Shown here piece by piece: positions 36,034-45,083 of a stretch of 64,000 bases of DNA. Position 1 is the stretch's first letter, and the number at the start of each line of letters is the position of its first letter. The DNA is from Prevotella sp. (GTDB lineage: Bacteria; Bacteroidota; Bacteroidia; Bacteroidales; Bacteroidaceae). The DNA lies in the NCBI GenBank assembly GCA_024688365.1, contig JAILEG010000014.1:62001-126000 (forward strand), given 5' to 3'. Position numbers and translations under genes: made by a program. Below the pieces are notes generated by a model. That model ran no database searches. It worked only from the letters and a program-made list of their open reading frames with translations, and was not told where the DNA came from.

Positions 36034-37008
36034 ATGTACACCGCTGATGAAATTCTAAAGAAAATAAACGAGTATATCAACCATCTGCCTTACGAACGTA
36101 AGCCGCAAAGTCTCTACGATCCTATCAGATATGTTCTTTCCCTGGGGGGCAAGCGCATCCGTCCTACGCTGATGCTCCTGTCGTATAATCTTTTCAAGGA
36201 CAATCCTGAGACAATCCTCTCCCCAGCATGCGCCCTTGAGACATATCACAACTATACGCTTCTTCACGACGACCTGATGGATGATGCTCCCTTGCGTCGT
36301 GGGCAGCAGACTGTTCACGTCAGATGGGATGCCAATACAGCCATCCTCTCCGGCGACTCCATGCTCGTGCTTGCCTTTGAGCGTATGGCGAAGTGTGATG
36401 ACAGGCATCTGCGTGAAGTCCTGCGGCTTTTCACTGAGACGGCCCTGGAAATAGGCGAAGGGCAGCAGTATGACATGGAATTCGAGAACCGCAATGATGT
36501 GCGTGAGGAAGAGTATATAGAGATGATACGCCTGAAGACCAGTGTTCTCCTTGCCTGTGCCATGAAGATGGGGGCTATCCTGGCTGATGCTCCTGCAGAG
36601 GATGCCGAGAACCTCTATAAGTTCGGTGAGCAGATCGGTCTTGCATTCCAGCTGCAGGATGACTATCTCGATGTCTATGGTGATCCCAAGGTCTTCGGGA
36701 AGAAAATAGGTGGTGACATTACTTCCAACAAGAAGACCTATATGCTCATCAATGCGTTCAACAAGGCAACTCTCCGACAACGTAAGGAACTAGACATGTG
36801 GGTTACCTGTGACAGCTTCAACCGTGAGGAAAAGGTGACAGCTGTTACGGCAATCTATAATAAAATCGGCATAGACAAGCTCGCCTTGGATAAAATAGAC
36901 TATTACTTCGGTCAGGGGAATAAGTTCCTCGCATCGGTCAATGTTTCCGATGAGAGGAAAGCGGAGCTGAGGTGTTATGCCGAGAAGATGATGAGACGCC
37001 AGAAGTAA
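36034..37008 (+). CDS. trans-Isoprenyl diphosphate synthase
   Basis: A 324-residue polyprenyl synthetase extending allylic diphosphates with IPP. The first aspartate-rich motif is LLHDDLMDDAPLRRG (about residues 77-91), the second is LQDDYLDVYG (about 207-216), and GGKRIRPTL lies near residue 38. The residues before the first DDxxD set chain length, but I cannot name the product; geranylgeranyl or farnesyl diphosphate synthase are the likely options. It lies 50 nt after tonB and 31 nt before tatD. Confidence 0.9.
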   Translation: MYTADEILKKINEYINHLPYERKPQSLYDPIRYVLSLGGKRIRPTLMLLSYNLFKDNPETILSPACALETYHNYTLLHDDLMDDAPLRRGQQTVHVRWDANTAILSGDSMLVLAFERMAKCDDRHLREVLRLFTETALEIGEGQQYDMEFENRNDVREEEYIEMIRLKTSVLLACAMKMGAILADAPAEDAENLYKFGEQIGLAFQLQDDYLDVYGDPKVFGKKIGGDITSNKKTYMLINAFNKATLRQRKELDMWVTCDSFNREEKVTAVTAIYNKIGIDKLALDKIDYYFGQGNKFLASVNVSDERKAELRCYAEKMMRRQK

Positions 37009-37039
37009 GACAGCCAGGTCAAAGTGCAAATTAAGAAAT

Positions 37040-37867
37040 ATGATAATAGACACACATGCTCATTTGGACGTTGAGGACTTCGCTGATGATCTTGACGAGA
37101 CTGTTATCCGTGCCCGTGAGGTAGGGGTCGGGAAGATTTTTCTTCCAGGAATTGATTTGAAGTCTGTCAGTACAGTGCTGGCTGTATGCCGCCGCTATCC
37201 TGACATCTGCTACCCGATGATAGGTCTGCAGCCAGAGGAAGTGCGTGACGATTATCGTGAAGTGCTTGCCGCCATGCACAGCCATCTTCTCTCATCCATC
37301 AGCCAATCCAAGGCTGGCACGGCAGAGCCGGGGACGACTTTTATTGCTATTGGTGAGGTGGGGCTCGACTTCTATTGGTCACGTGACTATGAGCGGCAGC
37401 AGCTTGTAGCCTTTGAGGAGGCGGTGCGCTGGAGTGTAGAGACGCAGCTCCCGCTGATGATACATTGCCGCAAGGCGCAGAATGAGATGCTCCACATCAT
37501 GCGTCCTTATGAGAAAGAGCTGCCAGGTGGGGTGTTTCATTGTTTCACGGGTAATCAGAAGGAGGCGGAGGCTTTCCTGCGCTTCGAGCGTTTTGCCCTT
37601 GGTATAGGAGGTGTGTCGACTTTCAAGAGCAGTCACCTGCGTGAGGATTTGCCGGCAGCCGTACCTCTGAATCGCATAGTCCTTGAGACTGACAGTCCAT
37701 ACATGGCACCAGTTCCCCATCGTGGCAAGCGTAATGAGAGTTCTTTCATTATTGAGGTAATGCGTACTCTTGCGATGAGCTATGGTATTGAGGAGGAAGA
37801 GATAGCACGGCAGACAAACCTTAACGTGGAACGTATCTTTGGTATTTCTGCTGGCGGACATCTATAG
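37040..37867 (+). CDS. tatD: TatD-family metal-dependent DNase/hydrolase
   Basis: A 275-residue TIM-barrel hydrolase. Metal ligands are in the opening MIIDTHAHLD and in AIGEVGLDFYW (Glu), LPLMIHCRKA (His), GVFHCFTGNQKEA and VLETDSPYMAPVPHRG (Asp). TatD relatives are 3'-5' exonucleases or deoxyribonucleases acting on damaged DNA or tRNA ends. It starts 31 nt after the prenyl synthase gene and is followed by the tRNA-Ser gene. Confidence 0.92.
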   Translation: MIIDTHAHLDVEDFADDLDETVIRAREVGVGKIFLPGIDLKSVSTVLAVCRRYPDICYPMIGLQPEEVRDDYREVLAAMHSHLLSSISQSKAGTAEPGTTFIAIGEVGLDFYWSRDYERQQLVAFEEAVRWSVETQLPLMIHCRKAQNEMLHIMRPYEKELPGGVFHCFTGNQKEAEAFLRFERFALGIGGVSTFKSSHLREDLPAAVPLNRIVLETDSPYMAPVPHRGKRNESSFIIEVMRTLAMSYGIEEEEIARQTNLNVERIFGISAGGHL

Positions 37868-37982
37868 CAGAACATCCAGTCGAATCATTAAAGAAATATA
37901 AAAAACAAACATATTTTATGCGAGTGTAAATAAAAAAGACTACTTTTGCACTCCGTAAAAGCTGTGCGGTTTTTCGGTCAAA

Positions 37983-38070
37983 GGAAAGATGCTCGAGTGG
38001 TTGAAGAGGCACGCCTGGAAAGCGTGTAAACGCCTAAAGCGTTTCGGGGGTTCGAATCCCCCTCTTTCCG
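37983..38070 (+). tRNA. tRNA-Ser (anticodon GGA)
   Basis: An 88-nt class II tRNA. The acceptor stem is GGAAAGA (37983-37989) with TCTTTCC (38063-38069). The anticodon stem is CACGC/GCGTG with loop CTGGAAA, giving anticodon GGA at 38017-38019. A long variable arm (AACGC/GCGTT) and a T-arm GGGGG-TTCGAAT-CCCCC follow. CCA is not encoded. A TACTTTTG box at 37941-37948 is the probable -7 element. Confidence 0.97.
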
Positions 38071-38131
38071 CTTTTGTTTCAGAAATCCTGGGACAGCTTA
38101 CTTTTTAGAAAACCAAATACGGTTATCAATT

Positions 38132-38980
38132 ATGAAGAATTTCATTGCTACTTTTGCAATATTCGCTTATTTCTCCCTATTTTCCTCCACCATTCTCCCA
38201 GCACAGGAAACTGTAGCTTCGGCAAAACCTGCTGTTGCGGTTGCCGACACCCTGTCGGATGCTGCGCTTGATGACACTGGGGTTGCCGACACGGCAGAAC
38301 AGACACACCCTGTAGGTACCGTTAAGGAGGGAGGATTTCATCAATCACTCAAGCGGAAGTTCATAGAGGGCAATGCCGGTTTCATGTCGCTTGTTGCATT
38401 AGCACTTGTCTTGGGACTTGCCTTTTGCATTGAGCGCATTATCTATCTCAGTCTTTCAGAGATTGATGCCAAACGGTTCATGGCTGGTATTGAAGACAAG
38501 ATAGCTGCCGGCGACATCGAAGGTGCTAAAGACCTGAGCCGTGACACCCGCGGTCCCGTGGCATCAATCTGTTATCAGGGCTTGCTGCGGGTTGACGACT
38601 CCATTGAGAATATTGAGCGTAGTGTCACCTCCTATGGTAGCGTGCAGAGTGCAAATCTTGAGAAAGGATGCTCATGGATAACGCTCTTCATAGCTATGGC
38701 TCCCTCCTTGGGCTTTCTGGGCACAGTTATCGGTATGGTGATGGCTTTTGACCAAATACAGGAGGCTGGAGACATCAGTCCGACCATCGTAGCCGCAGGC
38801 ATGAAGGTAGCTTTGATCACACCTATTTTTGGAATCATTGTGGCATTGGTCTTGCAGGTGTTCTATAATTATATTCTCTCGAAGATAGAGCATATAACGG
38901 CGCAGATGGAAGAGTCAGCCATCTCCCTGCTTGATGCCATCATGAAGTATAAAATGAGTGGTAGGCATATAGATAGTTGA
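38132..38980 (+). CDS. exbB: MotA/TolQ/ExbB proton-channel family protein
   Basis: A 282-residue inner-membrane protein. It starts with a signal-like hydrophobic segment (MKNFIATFAIFAYFSLFSST) and a spacer. Three membrane helices follow at about 88-108, 185-207 (ITLFIAMAPSLGFLGTVIGMV, the proton-channel signature) and 230-252. It should form the pentameric stator that, with ExbD, converts proton flow into motion of TonB. It is the first gene of a cluster with a membrane protein of unknown function and two ExbD genes, and follows the tRNA-Ser gene by 61 nt. Confidence 0.92.
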   Translation: MKNFIATFAIFAYFSLFSSTILPAQETVASAKPAVAVADTLSDAALDDTGVADTAEQTHPVGTVKEGGFHQSLKRKFIEGNAGFMSLVALALVLGLAFCIERIIYLSLSEIDAKRFMAGIEDKIAAGDIEGAKDLSRDTRGPVASICYQGLLRVDDSIENIERSVTSYGSVQSANLEKGCSWITLFIAMAPSLGFLGTVIGMVMAFDQIQEAGDISPTIVAAGMKVALITPIFGIIVALVLQVFYNYILSKIEHITAQMEESAISLLDAIMKYKMSGRHIDS

Positions 38981-39025
38981 CAGACTGAATGATGCAGCCT
39001 GCAGCGGTGATCATGATTAGGGATT

Positions 39026-39568
39026 ATGGATGTTGAATTGCTACGCAAGATGAGAAAACCAGAAGAAAGCAAGAAAAAAGCGGATGAGGAGCGAATATCA
39101 CAGCGGATTCTCTATGTGCTGATAAGTATCTCGGCAGTTGTTTTTCTTGCCTTTTATCTCATAGGTTTTAGCGAGCCCTTTGCCGCTGACAGTACCTTCA
39201 ATTCTCCTTTGCTTACAGATGTGCTTATCGGCTTCATGTGGTTGCTTCTTATGGTAGCGATCAGCACTGCCTTAGTGGCTATAATACGGAGTATCCGTAT
39301 GGGTGGCAAGGGTGAGCGTCTCATTAACGGCATACCAGTACGTCGTATAGGCTACGTTGTCAGTGGCATAACCATTATCAGTCTTATTCTTACCTTTCTC
39401 CTGGGCTCATCGGAAGGAATGACAGTTAACGGGCAAAGCTTCACCGATGCTTTTTGGCTTCGTGTGTCTGATATGTTTGTCAGCTCTTCTCTTATTCTCC
39501 TTGCTGTAGCTGTGGGAGCTGTTGTTTTCGGGGCGACTCGCTATTACAGAAAGGAGCGCAAGCAATAG
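39026..39568 (+). CDS. Membrane protein of unknown function between exbB and exbD
   Basis: A 180-residue protein with four predicted membrane helices (about 28-46, 66-88, 112-128 and 150-170), a charged N-terminus (LRKMRKPEESKKKADEER) and a basic C-terminus YYRKERKQ. I recognise no family. Its place between exbB and exbD, 2 nt before exbD, suggests a component or assembly factor of the motor complex; that is inference from position only. Confidence 0.8.
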   Translation: MDVELLRKMRKPEESKKKADEERISQRILYVLISISAVVFLAFYLIGFSEPFAADSTFNSPLLTDVLIGFMWLLLMVAISTALVAIIRSIRMGGKGERLINGIPVRRIGYVVSGITIISLILTFLLGSSEGMTVNGQSFTDAFWLRVSDMFVSSSLILLAVAVGAVVFGATRYYRKERKQ

Positions 39569-39570
39569 TT

Positions 39571-40116
39571 ATGTTTCGGAGGAAGGAAAACAGAAAAGTC
39601 CCTGGGCTTAATACAACTTCAACAGCTGACATTTCATTTATGCTGTTGATACTGTTCCTTGTGGCATCATCTATGGACCTGGACAAAGGCATTTCACGTC
39701 AATTGCCTCCTGTTGACAAACAGCATGAACAGAGGCCTGCTACCGCGGTTGACAGCCGCAAGGTCCTGCGTGTCGCTATTGATGACAAAGATAGTGTAAG
39801 CCTTGATGGTAAACCCGCTTCGCTTGATGCTATCCGTCCGCGGGCATTCCAGCTCATAGCAGCTAATGGACGTGGCCACCTTATCCTGTTACAGTCTGAC
39901 CGTAAGGCATCATACAACACCTACCTCCATGTGCAGAACGAGCTTGTGGCAGCCTATAATGCCGTGCGTAACCGGCAGGCACATGAACACTTCGGACAAC
40001 CTTTTGAGACATGTGGCCGTGAGCAACAGCAGCAGATAGCTGAGGATGTGCCCATGCGCATCTCTGAGATATATAGTGTTTCGGCTTCTGATATAGGGAA
40101 AGGAGGTAGGCAATGA
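39571..40116 (+). CDS. exbD: ExbD/TolR-family protein (first of two)
   Basis: A 181-residue protein: cytoplasmic N-terminus with RKVPGLNTTSTADISFMLLI, a single membrane helix (about 20-40) carrying the conserved proton-carrying Asp of TADIS, and a periplasmic domain rich in alpha/beta. It forms the rotor/plug inside the ExbB pentamer. The last 4 nt overlap the next gene (ATGA). The C-terminal portion is longer than classical ExbD (about 140 residues). Confidence 0.9.
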   Translation: MFRRKENRKVPGLNTTSTADISFMLLILFLVASSMDLDKGISRQLPPVDKQHEQRPATAVDSRKVLRVAIDDKDSVSLDGKPASLDAIRPRAFQLIAANGRGHLILLQSDRKASYNTYLHVQNELVAAYNAVRNRQAHEHFGQPFETCGREQQQQIAEDVPMRISEIYSVSASDIGKGGRQ

Positions 40117-40574
40117 GACTCTATCGTGGAAGGAGTCATGAGATTCCGGCACTGAATACGGCATCACTCCCTGACCTTATCTTCTCCATACTCTTCTTCT
40201 TCATGCTCGTGGTACACATGCGTAAGACAACTGTGCGGGTGAAGTATCAGGTACCATCGGCAACCGAGCTGACACGTCTCGTCAATAAGTCAGCCGTACA
40301 GTATATTTATATTGGCCGTCCTGTCGATGAACGGGGACATGTTGAAGGGCAACAGACTCTTATCCAGCTGAACGATAAGTTGATTACTATCCCGGAGATG
40401 AGAGACTATCTCCTTCGCCTCACAGCCTCACTTCCTGCCGAGGAGAGAAGACAACTTAGTGTTAGCATCAAGGCTGACCGCCAAACTGACATGGGTACTA
40501 TTATTGACATAAAGCAGGTACTCAGGGAAGCCAATATCCTTAACGTCAGCTTTTCAGCCGTGATGCGTAAGTAA
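40113..40574 (+). CDS. exbD: ExbD/TolR-family protein (second of two)
   Basis: A 153-residue protein with the ExbD layout: N-terminus HEIPALNTASLPDLIFSILF with the conserved helix aspartate, one membrane helix (about 22-38), and a periplasmic domain ending VLREANILNVSFSAVM. It overlaps the previous exbD by 4 nt, so the two are coupled. Paired non-identical ExbD proteins are common in Bacteroidota; heterodimer formation is plausible but not shown here. Confidence 0.9.
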   Translation: MRLYRGRSHEIPALNTASLPDLIFSILFFFMLVVHMRKTTVRVKYQVPSATELTRLVNKSAVQYIYIGRPVDERGHVEGQQTLIQLNDKLITIPEMRDYLLRLTASLPAEERRQLSVSIKADRQTDMGTIIDIKQVLREANILNVSFSAVMRK

Positions 40575-40720
40575 TTTCCGATGGTGCTACAGGTGATAAA
40601 TGTGAAGAATGTAAAGTGATGACTGAGGGTCAGTGATGATTGGTAACTGTCCATTTACACCTGATATTAATTTTCAAACATCCTTTTATTGATAATCTGT
40701 AATATTCTTGCATGTTTTGC

Positions 40721-40751
40721 TTTGTTGATTGATATATTTTTTATACCTTTG
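40721..40751 (+). promoter_or_regulatory. Promoter of the Lrp/AsnC gene
   Basis: TTTG (40721-40724), a 19-bp spacer and TACCTTTG (40744-40751) match the consensus. The ATG at 40774 is 22 nt downstream. This rules out the in-frame upstream start at 40729, which lies inside the promoter. Confidence 0.7.
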
Positions 40752-40773
40752 TCGCAAAATACAAAAGAACAAA

Positions 40774-41274
40774 ATGGCACATAGAAGTTTAGATCAACTT
40801 GACAAGAAGATCCTGCGCCTCATCGCTGACGATGCGCGGATTCCGTTCCTTGAAGTGGCACGCGCCTGCAATGTCAGTGGTGCAGCTATCCATCAGAGGA
40901 TTCAGAAACTTACAAACCTGGGCGTGCTGAAAGGCTCACAATTTATCATCGACCCTGAACGTATCGGTTATGAGACCTGTGCTTTCATCGGCTTGAACCT
41001 CAAGAATCCTGAAAATTTTGATGATGTTGTTGAAGCATTGAAGCGGATTCCTGAGGTTGTTGAATGTCACTACACCACAGGAGAGTATGACCTCTTCCTG
41101 AAGATTTATGCTTACAACAACCGTCACCTGATGGAGATAATCCATGATAAGCTTCAGCCGCTCGGTCTGTCACGCAGTGAGAGTTCCATCTCTTATAATG
41201 CAGTAATTGATCGCTCTCTGCCTATTGGTGATATGCTGGTGGAAGAGACAGCAACTGAGTTGGAGGAGGAATAG
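40774..41274 (+). CDS. Lrp/AsnC-family transcriptional regulator
   Basis: A 166-residue regulator. The N-terminal winged helix-turn-helix (about residues 6-55, LDQLDKKILRLIADDARIPF and CNVSGAAIHQRIQKLTNLGV) is followed by a RAM/effector domain (about 70-150) of the amino-acid-sensing type. It ends with an acidic tail. Lrp-family proteins bind amino acids and assemble as octamers; the ligand is unknown. It has its own promoter and a terminator at 41364-41400. Confidence 0.92.
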   Translation: MAHRSLDQLDKKILRLIADDARIPFLEVARACNVSGAAIHQRIQKLTNLGVLKGSQFIIDPERIGYETCAFIGLNLKNPENFDDVVEALKRIPEVVECHYTTGEYDLFLKIYAYNNRHLMEIIHDKLQPLGLSRSESSISYNAVIDRSLPIGDMLVEETATELEEE

Positions 41275-41363
41275 CTGACTGGTTGAAGATTTCTTGCCCG
41301 CTGGGCATGAAGCCATGTCATCGGATTGTCTCTGATAAATTCAGGAGGACAGATATTTAGTAT

Positions 41364-41400
41364 GGGTGTACCTTAGCGGGTATGCCCTTTTCATTTTTTA
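41364..41400 (+). terminator. Terminator of the Lrp/AsnC gene
   Basis: GGGTGTACC (41364-41372) pairs with GGTATGCCC (41379-41387) with two G-U wobbles, and is followed by TTTTCATTTTTTA. Confidence 0.75.
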
Positions 41401-41583
41401 TTGCACAGGAATAGTATGTTTTTTCTCTTTCTTTTCTTGCATCTCAGTTTTCAATATTTGCTGAATAGCATGATTTGAATGGGTGCCACTGAGTTTGTCA
41501 GTGGGTGTTATGTACAGATAAAATATAATATTCTTTCTGCCATTTGTTACATAATGCATGACAGTGTGCCTGTGGTGGTGGAT

Positions 41584-41645
41584 TACTTCACGTAGAGTAC
41601 TTGAGTATTGCAGCTGAAGTATTTCAGTACTTTAGCTGTAGTACT
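41584..41645 (-). repeat. Intergenic structured repeat, copy 3 (inverted orientation)
   Basis: On the minus strand the core TACTTCAGCTGCAATACT occupies 41621-41604. After 3 nt follows the small hairpin GTACTC-TACGTG-AAGTA. The core also pairs with 41628-41645 across the loop TTTCAG. Read on the plus strand, the 18-bp stem has 15 Watson-Crick pairs and 3 G-U pairs and no mismatch. It lies between two ordinary terminators, in a convergent junction. Confidence 0.8.
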
Positions 41646-41822
41646 GGTGAATTGGGCATGGAATGTTCCTTAATAGCTCAAGTTGAGACTTTACTAAGGT
41701 TCTGTTTAGTGTTTTAATCTCAAGTCGGTCAGGCGAGGAGTGTATTGCCGGTGCTTTACTGCTCAGTTGCTGTCTTAATCGGATAGGAATGAGTGATAAG
41801 TATTTTGTTTGTATGTGCAGAG

Positions 41823-41867
41823 AAAAAAGTCCCCTCTCTGCGTATTTATTATCGCAAGGAGGGGACT
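41823..41867 (-). terminator. Terminator of fbp
   Basis: On the minus strand a stem formed by 41853-41867 with 41828-41842 (AGTCCCCTC perfect, plus CGCA/TGCG extension) is followed by a run of six T. It ends the fbp transcript just after its stop codon. Confidence 0.8.
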
Positions 41868-41873
41868 GATATC

Positions 41874-43886
41874 TTACAGTTTTGGCTGTCGTTTGCTTTC
41901 ATGCTCAGCGAGGAAACCACTGCGGTAGGCATAGAGAAGTTCCTGGAGAGCCTCAATCTGCAACTTGAGTTCAGTGCCCTTGTCGGTATCGGCCACGCGG
42001 ATGCGTCGTTGGTTCATCTCTACAATCTGAGTGGTACTGACAATATCGGTTCCCCGCTTTATGGCATCCTCAGCTGAGGTGAAAGGCTCGTGCTGGACAA
42101 GCTGGAAGCCACGGGAGTGGAAGACCAGTGTGTAACCGGCAATGCCTGTCTCCTTATGATATGCTTGTGAGAAGCCACCGTCAATGACCATTAGCTTGCC
42201 GTTAGCCTTGATAGGATTCTCGCCCTTGACTACGTGTACGGGGACATGCCCGTTGATGATGTGCCGGTTAGGCTGTGGGACGCTGAACTCATCCATGATC
42301 ATGTCGGCAATCTGCTCGTCGTCACGCATGCTGAAGTAGTAGCCTTTCTCCTCATGGTGGGTCTCCTTCTCGGTAAGGAAGTACCGCTCAAAGGTTGCCA
42401 TCTTTGATTTGTCGAAGAGCGGGCTCTCCGGACCACACCAAAGGTAGAGGAAGTAGTCAATGGCATCGCTGCGGTCGGTATCGCTATTGGTCTCACCGCC
42501 TGTCTGGAAGGCCGAGCGTATGGTCATTCCCACTTGGTAGAGCAGTTTCCTGCCTTTGAGACGTATGCCTGGACGTATCTCCACTTCTTTCAGCTTGCCT
42601 TCTTTATCGAGCGGGATGGAGGCATGGTAGAGCAGGTTGTGGTTGACAATCTTGTACATGCACCCGTGTCTGAGCAGGAGCTGGATATGACTGCGGAGCT
42701 TCTCGCTGGCGGTGAAAGAGTGGTGGAGCTTCTCCATGAGGGCCAGCTCTGCCTCGGTGAGTTGGTCAGGATGGTTGGGGTCAATGGTGGGGAAGTTGCA
42801 GGAGCGCATCTTGTAGACCTTTCCATTAACCTTGATGGTGCCATGCTCATAGTCTATGGCATTGAGAAGCCTTCGGTCCTCCATCTTCCACAAGGGATGC
42901 CGGCTTATCATCTGTGACTCGATCTTGAACTGTATGATGCTGATGGCCTTGTGCATCTGGGCTGTAAGGGTACGGCTCCGCTCGTCAAGCGGGTCATCAT
43001 TCGATACCTTTGGTATGAACTCGGTGCAAGGGTCATTGCCGTAGACATCCATGGCGAAGGTAGCCAACTGGATGAGGTTGATGCCGTAGCCGTCCTCCAG
43101 TGTGGCCATGTTGGCATACCTGAGAGCTATGCGGATGACGTTACAGATACAGGCGTCATTTCCGGCACAGGCTCCCATCCACAGGATGTCATGGTTTCCC
43201 CAGGTGATGTCCCATGTGTGGTATTTCTTGAGGGTATCCATGACGATGTGCGCACCAGGTCCTCGGTCGTAGACATCTCCGAGAATGTGTAGCTGGTCGA
43301 TGACGAGCCGTTGGATAACCTCGCAGATGGCGATGATGAAGTCGTCAGCACGGCCAGTGGAAATGATGGTTGATATGATGGCACTCACGTAGTCGGTCTT
43401 GTCCTTGTCGTCTGAGTGTTCATGGAGCAGCTCCTGTATGATGTAGGAAAAGTCAATGGGCAGCGACTTCCTCACCTTTGAGCGGGTGTACTTACTGGAT
43501 ACATCGCGGCATACCTCTACGAGGCGGTGGATTGTGATGTGATACCAGTCCCGGATGTCTTTCTCCTCATGTTTCACCAGTTCGAGTTTCTGTTCAGGGT
43601 AATAGATAAGAGTGCAAAGCTCTCGCTTCTCGGCACTGCGGAGAGTGTCGCCGAAGAGGTCGTTTACTTTTCGCTTGATGTTTCCGGATGCGTTCTTCAG
43701 CACATGCTGAAAAGCCTGGTACTCTCCGTGTATGTCGGCAAGAAAATGCTCTGTGCCTTTGGGGAGGTTCATGATAGCCTCAAGATTTATAATCTCAGTA
43801 CTTGCGTCCGCAATGGTTGGGAACGACTGGGAGAGGAGCTGTAGGTAGCGCTCATCCTTGTTCAGGTCATAATGTCTGTTTGCCAT
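41874..43886 (-). CDS. fbp: Fructose-1,6-bisphosphatase, class III
   Basis: A 670-residue enzyme of the Bacillus YydE/Fbp class, which carries a calcineurin-like metallophosphatase fold, for gluconeogenesis. Metal-site motifs are FLADIHGEYQAF (Asp, His), ILGDVYDRGPGAHIVMD (Asp) and ITWGNHDILWMGA (Asn, His); a late NGHVPV histidine is also present. Length fits the family (about 640-670). It is the last gene of a ten-gene minus-strand array and lies 39 nt after a glycosyltransferase-like gene with which it shares no obvious function. Confidence 0.95.
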   Translation of the reverse strand: MANRHYDLNKDERYLQLLSQSFPTIADASTEIINLEAIMNLPKGTEHFLADIHGEYQAFQHVLKNASGNIKRKVNDLFGDTLRSAEKRELCTLIYYPEQKLELVKHEEKDIRDWYHITIHRLVEVCRDVSSKYTRSKVRKSLPIDFSYIIQELLHEHSDDKDKTDYVSAIISTIISTGRADDFIIAICEVIQRLVIDQLHILGDVYDRGPGAHIVMDTLKKYHTWDITWGNHDILWMGACAGNDACICNVIRIALRYANMATLEDGYGINLIQLATFAMDVYGNDPCTEFIPKVSNDDPLDERSRTLTAQMHKAISIIQFKIESQMISRHPLWKMEDRRLLNAIDYEHGTIKVNGKVYKMRSCNFPTIDPNHPDQLTEAELALMEKLHHSFTASEKLRSHIQLLLRHGCMYKIVNHNLLYHASIPLDKEGKLKEVEIRPGIRLKGRKLLYQVGMTIRSAFQTGGETNSDTDRSDAIDYFLYLWCGPESPLFDKSKMATFERYFLTEKETHHEEKGYYFSMRDDEQIADMIMDEFSVPQPNRHIINGHVPVHVVKGENPIKANGKLMVIDGGFSQAYHKETGIAGYTLVFHSRGFQLVQHEPFTSAEDAIKRGTDIVSTTQIVEMNQRRIRVADTDKGTELKLQIEALQELLYAYRSGFLAEHESKRQPKL

Positions 43887-43925
43887 AGGATAATTATTTA
43901 TTCTCGTTAGTATAATGTTGGAATG

Positions 43926-45083
43926 TCATTGTCTTTGTGCGAAGTTCTGCCGTGTAATACTCCTTGTTCCCCTGTCGTTAAGTGGGGAGATTGGCATGAA
44001 ACCCTCTTCGAGGTGCATTTTATCGGCAAGCAGCTGGATAATGCGCCGTGAGAAGTGGCTGATACGCATGTGGTGGAGTACTTCTTGCAGGCGGTCCTCG
44101 TCATAGTCATTGTATCTGATGACGGTGTATAGGTCGGCAAGATGCCGGAGGCTCAGCCTCCCTTTACGCTGTATCAGTCTGATGTTGAAGAGCATGGTGG
44201 CTATCTGCCTGATGACGGTCTCCTCAGGATGGGTGTTGTCAATGAGACGTTGCCGGGATATGGGACTTTTGCTTATCAGTTCCTTTCTCTCCAGTGTTTG
44301 TTCCTCCTTGGGTGCCATCGGCTTGTATCGGCTGATGTCCGCGGTGACGATGTTGGGGACATTTAATTGTATCAGCTCGATACTCCGGTCAATGATGTCT
44401 CTTATCCCTTCGTCATCGGCATAGAGAAGAATCCTCCGCCATTGTTCTGGATTGAGGCTTCTGAGATTGAGTAGCTGGTCGCTGGGCATGATATTGTGTG
44501 TGGATTCTTGTGTCAGTCCTGTATGGAGGAGACTCGGAATTGCGAGTTTCTCCATCTCAGTCATGGCGAACTGGTAGCGGGTGTCGAGTACTTTCTTGTA
44601 GAAACCGATTGTCATTTGTGCCATGATGGTGTCACTGTAGCTGCTGTCAGTGATGCTGGAAGGCACCACGTCAATGCGTTTCTTCCAGCCAAGGCGGAGA
44701 AGGGTCTGCCGTTCTTTCTCGCTGGTGACCAGCATGGCATCAACCTTATGAACCGTCTTGTACTGGTAGAGTAGAGATTTCATGAACTTTGTTGCCTGCT
44801 GCTCATGGCTCCTTATTCTGTCGTCAAGTCCCCAGTGGGGGGATAGGACCACGGCACATCCAGAGCGTGCAGCCCATTGGGTACGCAGGGATGCCTGATA
44901 GTTCCAGCAGGCATGGATGTGTACAATGTCAGGGTTCTCCTGCTTAATGATTTTCCTGAAGTCATCAGTGCGGCTGGTGGTTGTGACCTTGGCATAATCC
45001 TGCTCAGCAGTGGTGAGATGGCGGAGGTGGTCAGACAGGAGATCATTGTCCTTGACGGTGTCAATGTAGTGAATGATGCGCAT
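43926..45083 (-). CDS. Glycosyltransferase-like protein: GT4-type N-terminal domain with an unusual helical C-terminus
   Basis: A 385-residue protein. Residues 1-170 look like the first Rossmann domain of GT-B glycosyltransferases: PDIVHIHACWNYQASLRTQW, VVLSPHWGLDDRI, and a VTSEKERQTLLRLGWKKRID strand-helix with VVPSSI. The expected second, nucleotide-sugar-binding domain (with an EPxxxxE-type motif) is missing. In its place is a helical region rich in Arg, Leu and Ile (about 190-385). It may be a specialised or inactive transferase. Its ATG overlaps the stop of the upstream GT2 gene by one base, so the two are coupled. Confidence 0.65.
   Translation of the reverse strand: MRIIHYIDTVKDNDLLSDHLRHLTTAEQDYAKVTTTSRTDDFRKIIKQENPDIVHIHACWNYQASLRTQWAARSGCAVVLSPHWGLDDRIRSHEQQATKFMKSLLYQYKTVHKVDAMLVTSEKERQTLLRLGWKKRIDVVPSSITDSSYSDTIMAQMTIGFYKKVLDTRYQFAMTEMEKLAIPSLLHTGLTQESTHNIMPSDQLLNLRSLNPEQWRRILLYADDEGIRDIIDRSIELIQLNVPNIVTADISRYKPMAPKEEQTLERKELISKSPISRQRLIDNTHPEETVIRQIATMLFNIRLIQRKGRLSLRHLADLYTVIRYNDYDEDRLQEVLHHMRISHFSRRIIQLLADKMHLEEGFMPISPLNDRGTRSITRQNFAQRQ

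Larger units (their letters stand above)
41275..41873. other. 599-bp intergenic stretch between convergent lrp-like gene and fbp
   Basis: It holds the plus-strand terminator at 41364-41400, a small CCACTGA-GTTTG-TCAGTGG hairpin at 41486-41504, repeat copy 3 at 41584-41645 and the minus-strand terminator of fbp at 41823-41867. I found no convincing protein gene in it; the remaining sequence is unremarkable and AT-rich. Confidence 0.7.

Noticed and set aside
41400..41580. A small gene in the long gap after the Lrp/AsnC gene
   Set aside because: No frame of useful length with a start signal; only a 7-bp hairpin at 41486-41504.
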